9,029 nucleotides of DNA from Lachnospira sp. UBA5912 (GCA_002435585.1 DJDY01000190.1:12041-21069), one strand, 5' to 3'; positions 1-5,843 are shown, counted from the stretch's first letter. Notes: generated by a model from the letters alone, not told the origin. Numbers and translations: made by a program.

Positions 1-82
1 CACTAAGACTTTCTGAATTTTCAAGTTCTTCCTTCATTGCACCAAACGATACATTAAGCAGATTCTCTATTTTCTGATTCAT
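1..82 (-). CDS. N-terminal fragment of a gene resembling S8 (subtilisin-like) peptidases; runs off the left edge
   Basis: An ATG at 80-82 opens a frame that stays open to the window edge (27 complete codons, starting MNQKIENLLN and followed by an acidic stretch with EELENSESLS). A GGA lies five bases upstream, which is a weak ribosome binding site. The pattern of a short 'Q-K-x-E-N-L-L-N' opening and then a Glu/Ser-rich stretch is one I associate with the N-termini of S8 family peptidases in Lachnospiraceae. No catalytic residues are within the window, so the family is an inference from a very short piece. The gene follows the zinc-ribbon gene, but the strong terminator at 300-337 separates them, so it is probably expressed from its own promoter within 83-299. 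I found no convincing -35/-10 pair there. Confidence 0.4.
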   Translation of the reverse strand, partial: MNQKIENLLNVSFGAMKEELENSESLS

Positions 83-221
83 ATTATTCCATATTAATTA
101 TGTCTCATAGCTAATGTATGCATAATAATATGTGTAATGAACATAAAGTGGAAATATATTCACAATTATCCGTGCAGCTTAATTCAATTCTTTTTCCTAA
201 TCCTTAGATTATCCTGATATT

Positions 222-241
222 AAAAAATTACATTCATAACC
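222..241. repeat. Copy of the terminator's A-tract plus left arm
   Basis: This 20-base stretch matches 295-314 at 19 of 20 positions; only the base after the A-tract differs (t versus g). The copy at 295-314 is the A-tract plus the left arm of the intrinsic terminator. The upstream copy has no matching right arm nearby, so it cannot form the same hairpin by itself. It could compete for the right arm at 323-337 across a larger loop, or be the remnant of a local duplication. The rest of 83-299 is AT-rich with no open frame or structure I would defend. Confidence 0.5.
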
Positions 242-299
242 TTTTCTGCTATATAATCATACATTTTCACATCATACAGAAATCATATAAAAATAAAAA

Positions 300-337
300 A
301 GTACATTCATAACCCATATACAGGTTACGAATGTACT
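300..337 (-). terminator. Intrinsic terminator after the zinc-ribbon gene
   Basis: The arms 300-314 and 323-337 form a 15-pair stem around an 8-base loop. Read on the minus strand the hairpin is followed at once by a T-rich run (complement of 288-299, TTTTTTATTTTT). One position, 309 with 328, is a G-U wobble in the minus-strand RNA but an A-C mismatch in the plus-strand RNA. This supports the minus direction. It begins 17 bases after the stop codon of the zinc-ribbon gene. Confidence 0.9.
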
Positions 338-354
338 TATAACATCCTATAGCA

Positions 355-759
355 TCATGTTTTCTTCACGAATTCTATTCTGCACTTAGGACACTTGATA
401 CTTATTCTGCCTTTGCCTCTTGGAACTCTTATTTTCTGTGAACAGCTTGGGCACTTGAATATCTTATGTGTCTTATTATCTGCTATTCTGAACTTTATTT
501 TATTAAACTTACCAACTACTTTATAATGAAATCTAAGATATTTTTCATTCTCCTCTGAGCGTTTTGATATATTACGTGAAAACACTCTGAAATATGTATA
601 CACAATACCAACAAGAGCTATTGTATATATCACATTATTCCTTGCAAACATAGTTATGATAAGCAGTATCAGACATACTAAAGATAAATTCCTCGAGAGC
701 TGATCCATACCATATCTTCCATACATGAATCTTGCTATCTTATCTTTAAAACCATTCAT
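355..759 (-). CDS. Small membrane protein with C-terminal zinc ribbon, function unknown
   Basis: A 134-residue protein. Two hydrophobic segments at about residues 22-38 and 43-60 look like a helical hairpin in the membrane. A basic linker follows (about 61-102), then a C-terminal zinc ribbon with CPSC at 103-106 and CPKC at 123-126. The knuckles are separated by a Lys/Arg/Gly-rich loop (RVPRGKG). I recognise the general type, small zinc-ribbon membrane proteins of clostridia, but know of no established function. The four cysteines suggest structural zinc binding. I chose the ATG at 757-759, with GGA seven bases upstream; a TTG directly in front is also in frame but sits too close to that site. 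The gene appears monocistronic, with a candidate promoter at 821-849 and a strong terminator at 300-337. Confidence 0.8.
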   Translation of the reverse strand: MNGFKDKIARFMYGRYGMDQLSRNLSLVCLILLIITMFARNNVIYTIALVGIVYTYFRVFSRNISKRSEENEKYLRFHYKVVGKFNKIKFRIADNKTHKIFKCPSCSQKIRVPRGKGRISIKCPKCRIEFVKKT

Positions 760-820
760 CAAATCATCCAGCCTTTCATAATTATATATTACTGTAACTA
801 TATACGTATATTAATTCCCC

Positions 821-849
821 ATTATGCACATATGCGTAGCAGATTGCAA
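821..849 (-). promoter_or_regulatory. Candidate sigma-A promoter of the zinc-ribbon gene
   Basis: On the minus strand, TTGCAA (844-849) and CATAAT (821-826) are 17 bases apart. The -10 matches consensus at five of six positions and the -35 at four. Transcription would start near 814, giving a leader of about 55 bases. The whole 760-1050 gap is otherwise AT-rich, with no supported gene. I see no convincing terminator for the upstream phosphoesterase gene in it. Confidence 0.4.
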
Positions 850-860
850 CTAACATATGC
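828..860. repeat. Pair of 8-base direct repeats around the candidate -35
   Basis: The motif acatatgc occurs at 828-835, inside the promoter spacer, and again at 853-860, just upstream of the -35. The copies are 25 bases apart, and each contains the palindrome CATATG. The placement would suit a repressor or activator site, but such short AT-rich words also recur by chance. No regulator is identified. Confidence 0.25.
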
Positions 861-1050
861 TAATGATACATAAGTAATCACTAGATAATACTCTATCACA
901 TATATAACCAAATGCAATTAAAAATATATAAACAATTATGAAACCAGCGTGAACTATAAGGCTATTTTACAGCTACTGTTTTTCATACAGAATTAATCTT
1001 AAAAAGCACTAAACATTCTTTAATATTATATACAGCTATATACAGAAGCT

Positions 1051-1590
1051 TTAATATTCCATATATGTACTTCCGTTCTCTACATCCTTCCAATAAAACT
1101 TGTCATCCAGTATCATATAACTATGTGCTGAATTCTCTTTAGGAATAGATACTGAACCCGGATTCATATAAGTATATCCGTTCCTTTCTTCAACCTTAGG
1201 TACATGTGTATGTCCACACAGAAGTATATCGCCTTCACATAAAGCCGGAATATTCTTCTCATCAAGCTTATGTCCATGTGCAAGAACTATTGAACGTCCG
1301 TTAACATTAAGATATGCCTGCTCTGCAAGAACATTGAAATCAAGTACCATCTGATCTACCTCTGTATCGCAATTTCCTCTTACGCATATTATCCTGTTAC
1401 GAAGTGGATTAAGCATTGCAATAACTTCTTTGGGAGCATATTCTTTAGGCAGATCATTTCTTGGTCCATGATATAAAACATCTCCAAGAAGAACTAATCT
1501 TTCAGCCTTCTCTTCCTTAAATCTTTCTAACATTTGTCTGCAATAATATGCAGAACCATGAATATCTGATGCTATCATTATCTTTGACAT
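1051..1590 (-). CDS. yfcE: YfcE/MJ0936-type metallophosphoesterase
   Basis: A 179-residue cytoplasmic protein with the full set of calcineurin-like phosphoesterase motifs. These are D9-x-H11 (SDIHG), GD37 (LLGDV), GN73-C-D (RGNCD), H105 (LAHGH), GH127-T-H129 and the NPGS turn at 143-146. Together they form the two-metal site of the YfcE family, whose members hydrolyse phosphodiester bonds of model substrates; the physiological substrate is generally unknown. Length is typical of the family. The start chosen is the ATG at 1588-1590, with GGAG six bases upstream. An in-frame ATG at 1606-1608 has no ribosome binding site and would put that GGAG inside the coding region. The gene lies 49 bases after folT on the same strand with no terminator between, so it is probably co-transcribed and under the same THF control. 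Confidence 0.92.
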   Translation of the reverse strand: MSKIMIASDIHGSAYYCRQMLERFKEEKAERLVLLGDVLYHGPRNDLPKEYAPKEVIAMLNPLRNRIICVRGNCDTEVDQMVLDFNVLAEQAYLNVNGRSIVLAHGHKLDEKNIPALCEGDILLCGHTHVPKVEERNGYTYMNPGSVSIPKENSAHSYMILDDKFYWKDVENGSTYMEY

Positions 1591-1605
1591 ATATAACTCC
1601 ATTCC

Positions 1606-1625
1606 CATATATCATATGATATATG
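1606..1625. repeat. Perfect 20-bp palindrome between folT and yfcE
   Basis: The sequence catatatcat at 1606-1615 is followed directly by its exact reverse complement at 1616-1625. In RNA this could fold into an eight-pair hairpin with a four-base loop, but the stem is almost all A-U and has no following U-tract, so it is not a convincing terminator. It ends 15 bases before the yfcE start, just upstream of its ribosome binding site, where it could tune translation or mRNA stability. Confidence 0.6.
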
Positions 1626-1639
1626 TCTATATTTTATTA

Positions 1640-2251
1640 TCATTTATATATTTTGTTATCTATATACTTAACAAAACCAAGCACATAATATGTAAGTATA
1701 ATATTAACAGGCAGCTGTATCATATTCTTTGCGAATCTTATTGATAAATAGAATGCAAAACCTTTTCCATACATTATACTGCACCAGTATGTTCCAAGCA
1801 GAACATTCACAAGCAGCGTGTCTATAGTCAATGCAAGTATACATCTTATCAGGAACTTTACATCTATAAGCTTTAAGATGCCTCTCTTTTCTTTAGAATC
1901 ATAATTCCCTGCCACCTTCATATTGCAGCCATAAAAGAATAATCCATAGATAAATCCGGCAAGTGCTGCACTTAAAGTCCAGCCTGGAAAATATGCACCC
2001 GTAGGCTTAATCACAAACTGTATAAGATCACCAAGACCACCACATACAAACCCCATAACAGGACCAAACATATAGCCTATAGCACAGTTAGCAAGAAATG
2101 AAACTGACAACCTCAGCGTAGGCGTTACCTGAATAGATACAAACACGGCCAATACCGTGTGAAGAGCAATAAGAAGTGCAGCCGCTACAACTGACTTTAT
2201 GCTCTTGAACTCTTTTGCAGAAAATGCAAAATTCTTCATTAAAATAGACAT
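1640..2251 (-). CDS. folT: Folate-specific S component of an ECF transporter
   Basis: A 203-residue, strongly hydrophobic protein with about six membrane segments. It is the substrate-binding membrane subunit that joins the shared EcfA/EcfA'/EcfT energising module to import folates. The diagnostic motifs are GPVMGFVCGGLGD (63-75), PTGAYFPGWTLSA (83-95), an NVLLGTYW stretch (149-156) and RFAKNMIQLPVNI (172-184), all typical of FolT. The ECF module is not in the window, as usual for group II ECF systems. The ATG at 2249-2251 has a perfect AGGAGG seven bases upstream. The gene is preceded by a THF riboswitch, which independently supports folate as the substrate, and is probably followed in the same transcript by yfcE. 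Confidence 0.95.
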   Translation of the reverse strand: MSILMKNFAFSAKEFKSIKSVVAAALLIALHTVLAVFVSIQVTPTLRLSVSFLANCAIGYMFGPVMGFVCGGLGDLIQFVIKPTGAYFPGWTLSAALAGFIYGLFFYGCNMKVAGNYDSKEKRGILKLIDVKFLIRCILALTIDTLLVNVLLGTYWCSIMYGKGFAFYLSIRFAKNMIQLPVNIILTYYVLGFVKYIDNKIYK

Positions 2252-2311
2252 AAAAAAACCTCCTTTGCAGTAATCTTCGCTCTACATAGGAGGTTATTCG
2301 CCGTAGTATGT
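2252..2311 (-). promoter_or_regulatory. Riboswitch expression platform: Shine-Dalgarno sequester and anti-sequester
   Basis: In the minus-strand RNA, AACCUCCU (2288-2295) is the exact complement of AGGAGGUU (2257-2264), which contains the folT ribosome binding site. The 8-pair stem has a 23-base loop. A competing 7-pair stem joins CUACAUA (2307-2313) to UAUGUAG (2282-2288). It overlaps the last two bases of aptamer stem P1 and one base of the anti-Shine-Dalgarno. A bound ligand stabilising P1 would weaken the second stem and free the anti-Shine-Dalgarno to block initiation. The sequester stem runs directly into seven U residues, so premature termination is a second possible output. Confidence 0.75.
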
Positions 2312-2408
2312 AGCAGCGGGATGCGGATTATGTATCGCAAGAAAACTTTTCGTCCATATGGCAACTCCCTGTCCATACAGCACTTAACGCACATATTCCT
2401 ACTCTGCT
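2312..2408 (-). ncRNA. Tetrahydrofolate (THF) riboswitch aptamer
   Basis: The minus-strand RNA carries the conserved THF-aptamer landmarks in order: GAGUAGG just inside P1, the core GCGUUAAGUG, a GGGAGUUG loop, an ACGAA-type junction, and the closing CCGCAUCCCGCU. P1 is AGCAG (2404-2408) with CUGCU (2312-2316). P2 can form from UAUGU and ACAUA, P3 from GUAUGG and CCAUAU around the loop, and a short P4 from GAAA and UUUC. The class binds tetrahydrofolate and related reduced folates. It usually sits ahead of folT, as here, or folate synthesis genes, and shuts expression off when folate is plentiful. Confidence 0.95.
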
Positions 2409-2424
2409 TTATAATTTAATAATT

Positions 2425-2457
2425 ACAGGAATTCATTCAAATCATAAATATTCCTGT
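2425..2457 (-). promoter_or_regulatory. 5' leader hairpin ahead of the riboswitch
   Basis: The arms 2425-2432 (acaggaat) and 2450-2457 (attcctgt) are perfect complements, giving eight pairs around a 17-base loop. The hairpin starts within a few bases of the predicted transcription start and ends 16 bases before the aptamer. No U-tract follows. A shorter CCUG/CAGG hairpin at 2453-2463 could compete with it. It may stabilise the 5' end of the transcript; that role is inference. Confidence 0.4.
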
Positions 2458-2467
2458 CACAGGCATT

Positions 2468-2496
2468 ATTATATATAGTGTATACAAGATTGTAAA
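2468..2496 (-). promoter_or_regulatory. Promoter of the THF riboswitch-folT-yfcE unit
   Basis: On the minus strand, TTTACA (2491-2496) and a perfect TATAAT (2468-2473) are separated by exactly 17 bases. Transcription would begin near 2461, about 50 bases before the aptamer. The promoter lies directly after the stop codon of the AbiEi-like gene, with no terminator between, so some readthrough from the upstream operon into folT is possible. Confidence 0.8.
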
Positions 2497-2517
2497 GTAC
2501 TTTTTTACTTTTTAGTT

Positions 2518-3198
2518 TCATCGTGCAATTCTTTGAACTGCCGGCACCTTATAGCTTGATGCATAACTAAGGTACTGCTGAAGTGAATTTTCAACCTTGT
2601 ACATATCAAGTACCTTCTTCATAAATGCAATCGTACTTTTCTTATACTTCATATGTTCAAGAACATATACAGCCGCCTCATCACTGTAATTAAGTGCAAA
2701 CTGCTTGGCAAAGCGAGCGAATTTAGGCTTATTTAGTTGTTCAATATCATAATAATTCTGCATAATCTCAAGTGCCTCTATAATTCTGGCATTCTCAAAA
2801 TCCAGCCTTACACCAGTCCGCTTTACATATATATTACCAACTTCACATGTCCGTGCTTTTATTACATTAGAATACAACTCTATTTTTTCTGTATTATGCA
2901 TTGAAATCATATATTTGTTATACAGCCTGTATCCTATAAATAAACCATTATCATTATTTTCTCCAAAGAAATAATTAAGCAGCAGTTCTTCTATGTTCTT
3001 ATCTTTATCAGCTGCTTTAATATACATTCCTTTACCTGCTCTTATGATAACTCCATCATCGCATAATCTTTCAACAGCCCTGAAAAAAGCATCGTGGCTC
3101 ATCTTTGTAAAACCACTCCCGTACATATCATTGGCAACTATTACGGCTCCCTCTGGTGCATCTTCAAAATACTTAATAAGTTTATCTCTGTATTTCAT
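2518..3198 (-). CDS. AbiEi-like/DUF6088-type winged-helix protein, no toxin partner
   Basis: A 226-residue cytoplasmic protein. The first 62 residues look like a winged helix: a short helix, 'VIVANDMYGSGFTKMSH', a recognition-type helix (DAFFRAVERLCDDGVII), and a wing ending in RAGKGMYIKA. This 'one helix, L-x-x-x-G-x-I, G-x-G-x-Y' ending is characteristic of AbiEi-type antitoxin and DUF6088 proteins. The remainder is mixed alpha/beta and rich in Lys and Tyr. In type IV AbiE systems the partner is a nucleotidyltransferase toxin (AbiEii) directly downstream; here the next element is the folT promoter and riboswitch, so no partner is present. The start codon has only a weak GGTG upstream. It is the last gene of the hisC-queH cluster, 37 bases after the LiaF-like gene. 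A transcription-regulator role is an inference from fold resemblance. Confidence 0.65.
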   Translation of the reverse strand: MKYRDKLIKYFEDAPEGAVIVANDMYGSGFTKMSHDAFFRAVERLCDDGVIIRAGKGMYIKAADKDKNIEELLLNYFFGENNDNGLFIGYRLYNKYMISMHNTEKIELYSNVIKARTCEVGNIYVKRTGVRLDFENARIIEALEIMQNYYDIEQLNKPKFARFAKQFALNYSDEAAVYVLEHMKYKKSTIAFMKKVLDMYKVENSLQQYLSYASSYKVPAVQRIAR

Positions 3199-3235
3199 AT
3201 AACACCATTCCCGTTATAAAACAGTAAAAACCATT

Positions 3236-3982
3236 CTACACTTCTTCGAGATTGATAGTTTCTGTTTCATTTTCTTTTGATTCTGTTTTTTTATCTTTAT
3301 CAGTCTCTGCTGTTTTTTCTATATTATCATCTATTTCTTCAATCTCAATACCTGCAAGAACGTCTTCATCATCATCGGATTTATCTGATTCTTTCTGTTC
3401 TTCTGATTCTTTTGACTCGTTAATAACCTTAACTTCAACATTCTCAGAATCTGCAAATGCTGCTTCATCATCAAAATCTTCTGATGCATCATCTTCTTCA
3501 CTATCAGAATAGAAATTTATTGGAACAACTTCAACACTGCTTAATATCGCCTTTCCTATTATGTAAACAGTATGAATACCGTCCTCATCTGAATTTTCCA
3601 CATAATTACGTACATTAGCAAGCTTTTTATCTATATCACATGTAACATTAACTCCTTCAGGAAGCACAATTGATACATTACTGCTTATACTTTCAAAATT
3701 AATATATACATCCTTTTCAAAAACAGCAAGCGAAAGATCTACTGTAAGTTTAGATGCTACTGCCTTAACTTCACATCCCATAAACTCCTCATCTTCTACT
3801 TCGACTGTTCTCTTTTCGCATACAGCATTATACTTACGCACTTCAAGTTCTGCACTATCCTGTTCTTCCTTATTTAACTTGCTCTTAGTTGCTTTAACCT
3901 TATCATAAGCAACCTTTCCTGCTACTGCTGCCGCACCAACACCTACTGCAAACTTTAAAAAACCATTTTTCTTCTTAGCCAT
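3236..3982 (-). CDS. Membrane-anchored protein with a LiaF-C-like segment and long acidic tail, function unknown
   Basis: A 248-residue protein in three parts. A Lys-rich start (MAKKK) leads into one hydrophobic, Ala/Gly/Val-rich segment at about 9-26, a likely single membrane anchor or signal anchor. Residues about 55-157 are beta-rich, with 'KLTVDLSLAVFEKDVYINFES' followed by 'NVSIVLPEGVNVTCDI'. This resembles the repeated strand pattern of the C-terminal domain of LiaF-type cell-envelope stress proteins. Residues about 159-248 are low-complexity; roughly 39 of 90 are Asp or Glu and only about 9 are Lys, so the region is probably disordered. The start is the ATG at 3980-3982, with AAGGAG six bases upstream; an in-frame ATG 15 bases earlier would swallow that site. 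It sits 22 bases after queH. The LiaF likeness is by eye and moderate; the four membrane segments of true LiaF are absent. Confidence 0.7.
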   Translation of the reverse strand: MAKKKNGFLKFAVGVGAAAVAGKVAYDKVKATKSKLNKEEQDSAELEVRKYNAVCEKRTVEVEDEEFMGCEVKAVASKLTVDLSLAVFEKDVYINFESISSNVSIVLPEGVNVTCDIDKKLANVRNYVENSDEDGIHTVYIIGKAILSSVEVVPINFYSDSEEDDASEDFDDEAAFADSENVEVKVINESKESEEQKESDKSDDDEDVLAGIEIEEIDDNIEKTAETDKDKKTESKENETETINLEEV

Positions 3983-4004
3983 ACTTATCTCCTTCATCTA
4001 TTAT

Positions 4005-4643
4005 CTATTTTTCATTATTTTCTTCTCTTTTAGAATATACACAACCACAATAATTCTGTCTATATAAATTATACTCTTTTGACAATTCTATAGATCTTTT
4101 ATAGCCTTCTTTTTTCTTAAAATCTGATAAAAGATACTGTGTTCCCGTTTCCTCTGCCACCTTAAGTCCCGTCTCATTAAGCTTTACACTATTCTTTAAC
4201 GGACTTATTGTAAGTGTTGTTGTAAAATAATCAAATCCCAATTCTTTAGCAAGTTCTGCCGTCTTTCTTAATCTTAACTCATAGCATTTAAAACATCTTG
4301 CTCCGCCTTCTGGTTCTTTTTCAAGTCCCTTTACTGTTTTATAGAACACATCAGGCTCATAATCTCCTTCTATAAAAGATACCTTATAAGGCGTAGTAAA
4401 CTCTTTTATAAACCGTTTCTGTTCTTCTACACGTTTTTTATATTCAGCACTTTCAGATATATTAGGATTATAATAAAATACTGTAACATGAAAAAATCTG
4501 GATAAAAACTCTATACAGCTGCTGCTGCATGGTGCACAACAGCTATGCAGCAGTAATGTAGGGACATTTCCTTCTGCTTTGAATTTTTCTACCATTTTTT
4601 CAAGTTCTTTGTGAAAATTCCTGTTTTCAAATGGTACAGCCAT
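4005..4643 (-). CDS. queH: Epoxyqueuosine reductase QueH
   Basis: A 212-residue cytoplasmic protein of the QueH (formerly DUF208) family. It reduces epoxyqueuosine to queuosine at the wobble position of tRNAs with GUN anticodons, the last step of queuosine synthesis, replacing the unrelated cobalamin-dependent QueG. The cysteine motifs are complete: HSCCAPCSS (C35, C36, C39), GARCFKCYELRL (C117, C120) and NYCGCVYS (C199, C201). Family signatures also include TTTLTISPLKN (141-151) and FKKKEGYKRSIELSKEY (175-191). The cysteines serve the iron-sulfur and iron site; I do not assign individual ligands. Length is typical. The ATG start has only a distant AGGA (12 bases upstream), so initiation may depend on coupling to hisC, which ends 33 bases earlier. 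The earlier queuosine genes are not in the window. Confidence 0.95.
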   Translation of the reverse strand: MAVPFENRNFHKELEKMVEKFKAEGNVPTLLLHSCCAPCSSSCIEFLSRFFHVTVFYYNPNISESAEYKKRVEEQKRFIKEFTTPYKVSFIEGDYEPDVFYKTVKGLEKEPEGGARCFKCYELRLRKTAELAKELGFDYFTTTLTISPLKNSVKLNETGLKVAEETGTQYLLSDFKKKEGYKRSIELSKEYNLYRQNYCGCVYSKREENNEK

Positions 4644-4676
4644 ACTTTTCTTAATTCCTGCCTTTAACGTTCATAA

Positions 4677-5732
4677 TCAGGCAACTATCTGTGATAATGC
4701 CTTAATAAGCTTATCCATCTGCTCATCTGTGCCAACCGTTATTCTTAAGTAATTATCAATGCCCGGCTGGTTAAAATATCTGACATATATCTTCTTTGCC
4801 TTAAGCTTCTCAAATATTTCCTTTGCCGGTACGCTCTTATGAGTTGCAAAGATAAAATTCGCCTTAGAATCAGGGAATGTAAATCCAAGCCTTGTAAGTG
4901 ATTCTTTTGCTTTTTCCCTTGTTGCCATGATTTTCTTTACACACTCTTCAAAATATGCTTTGTCATTAATAGATGCCACACCGTAATTAATAGATGTCAT
5001 ATTCATAGTGTATGAATTAAATGAGAATTTAACATCATTAAGAGCCTTTATAAGCTCTGGCGAGCCAAATGCATATCCTATTCTCATGCCAGCCATTGAA
5101 CGTGACTTGGAAAATGTCTGTACTACCAGAAGATTATCATATTCATTAACAAGTTCTAACGCTGACTGTCCACCAAAATCAATATAAGCTTCGTCTACTA
5201 TAACCACAACATCCCTGTTATGTTCAATTATATCTCTTACCTTATCAAGTCCCATATAAAGACCTGTTGGTGCATTAGGATTAGGGAATATAACTCCACC
5301 ATTCTCCTTATAATAGTCATCCGGTATTATATTAAAATCTTTATCAAGTGCCTGTTTTTCATAAGGTATTCTGTAAAGATCTGCCCATACACTATAGAAT
5401 GAATATGTAATATCTGGAAACAGTACCGGCTTAGTTCCATTAAAAAATGTAAGAAAGCACATAGACAATACGTCATCTGAACCTACTCCTACAAATACCT
5501 GGTTCTTATTCATGCCATAATAATCTGCTATTGCATCTACAAGATCTGTTACATCAGGATCCGGATATAATCTTAATCTGTCAATATCTGTATCCATAAC
5601 TGCCTTTCTTACCTCTGGTGCCGGTGGGTATGGATTCTCATTGGTATTAAGCTTAATAACATCTGTATCCTTAGGCTGTTCTCCCGGAACATATGGTTCT
5701 ACTTTTCTTATATTATTCTCCCAAGCTTTCAC
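4677..5732 (-). CDS. hisC: Histidinol-phosphate aminotransferase
   Basis: A 351-residue PLP enzyme of fold type I. It converts imidazole-acetol phosphate plus glutamate to L-histidinol phosphate in histidine synthesis; some homologues also accept aromatic 2-oxo acids. Visible motifs are LNTNENPYPP (28-37), PNPNAPTG (150-157), VDEAYIDFGG (179-188), the PLP lysine K209 in TFSKSRSMAGMRIGY, R217 that contacts the PLP phosphate, and the C-terminal substrate-carboxylate arginine R330 in YLRITVGT. Length is normal for HisC. The start is GTG (5730-5732), with AGAGGA upstream at suitable spacing; the N-terminus MKAW...VEPYVPGEQP fits clostridial HisC. It stands alone outside a his operon, is the first gene of the tight hisC-queH cluster, and has a 146-base structured leader. 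Confidence 0.93.
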   Translation of the reverse strand: MKAWENNIRKVEPYVPGEQPKDTDVIKLNTNENPYPPAPEVRKAVMDTDIDRLRLYPDPDVTDLVDAIADYYGMNKNQVFVGVGSDDVLSMCFLTFFNGTKPVLFPDITYSFYSVWADLYRIPYEKQALDKDFNIIPDDYYKENGGVIFPNPNAPTGLYMGLDKVRDIIEHNRDVVVIVDEAYIDFGGQSALELVNEYDNLLVVQTFSKSRSMAGMRIGYAFGSPELIKALNDVKFSFNSYTMNMTSINYGVASINDKAYFEECVKKIMATREKAKESLTRLGFTFPDSKANFIFATHKSVPAKEIFEKLKAKKIYVRYFNQPGIDNYLRITVGTDEQMDKLIKALSQIVA

Positions 5733-5781
5733 GTATTCTTCCTCTTTTCTGTTTATGTATTAATCCGCAATGTTTGTTCAT
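5713..5781 (-). other. Short leader open frame overlapping the hisC start (doubtful)
   Basis: A 22-codon frame starts at the ATG at 5779-5781 (MNKHCGLIHK...) and ends in TAA at 5713-5715, overlapping the first bases of hisC in another frame. It has two His codons within its first nine. There is no ribosome binding site ahead of it, and two His codons are far fewer than in classical his attenuator leader peptides. It is recorded because of its position, not because it is convincingly coding. Confidence 0.15.
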
Positions 5782-5790
5782 AATGAGTTT

Positions 5791-5843
5791 GTGTCAGGTA
5801 AAAGTGGACACATATCTTGCGTGTAAAAATCTATTTTTCACAC
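5791..5843 (-). promoter_or_regulatory. Alternating complementary segments in the hisC leader
   Basis: In the minus-strand RNA four segments follow each other: GUGU (within 5838-5843), ACAC (5821-5824), GUGUC (5807-5811) and GACAC (5791-5795). Segments 1 and 2 close a hairpin with AAAAA/UUUUU inside and one bulged G. Segments 3 and 4 form a five-pair stem. Segments 2 and 3 could pair instead. This is a switch-like layout, but the stems are short, no U-tract follows the 3:4 stem, and no T-box antiterminator motif (GGUGG...ACCGCG type) is present. Confidence 0.25.

Noticed and set aside
2518..3198. Active type IV toxin-antitoxin system
   Set aside because: No AbiEii-type nucleotidyltransferase gene is adjacent on either side; only the antitoxin-like half is present.
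3252..3512. Plus-strand serine-rich open frame of 86 codons
   Set aside because: It is the antisense of the acidic tail of the LiaF-like gene; GAA/GAT/TCA-type codons on one strand create Ser/Phe/Ile codons on the other. It has no supporting ribosome binding site or known family.
5821..5843. Intrinsic terminator after the aminotransferase gene
   Set aside because: A hairpin with A5/U5 in its stem can form, but no U-tract follows and the stem is almost all A-U with a bulge.
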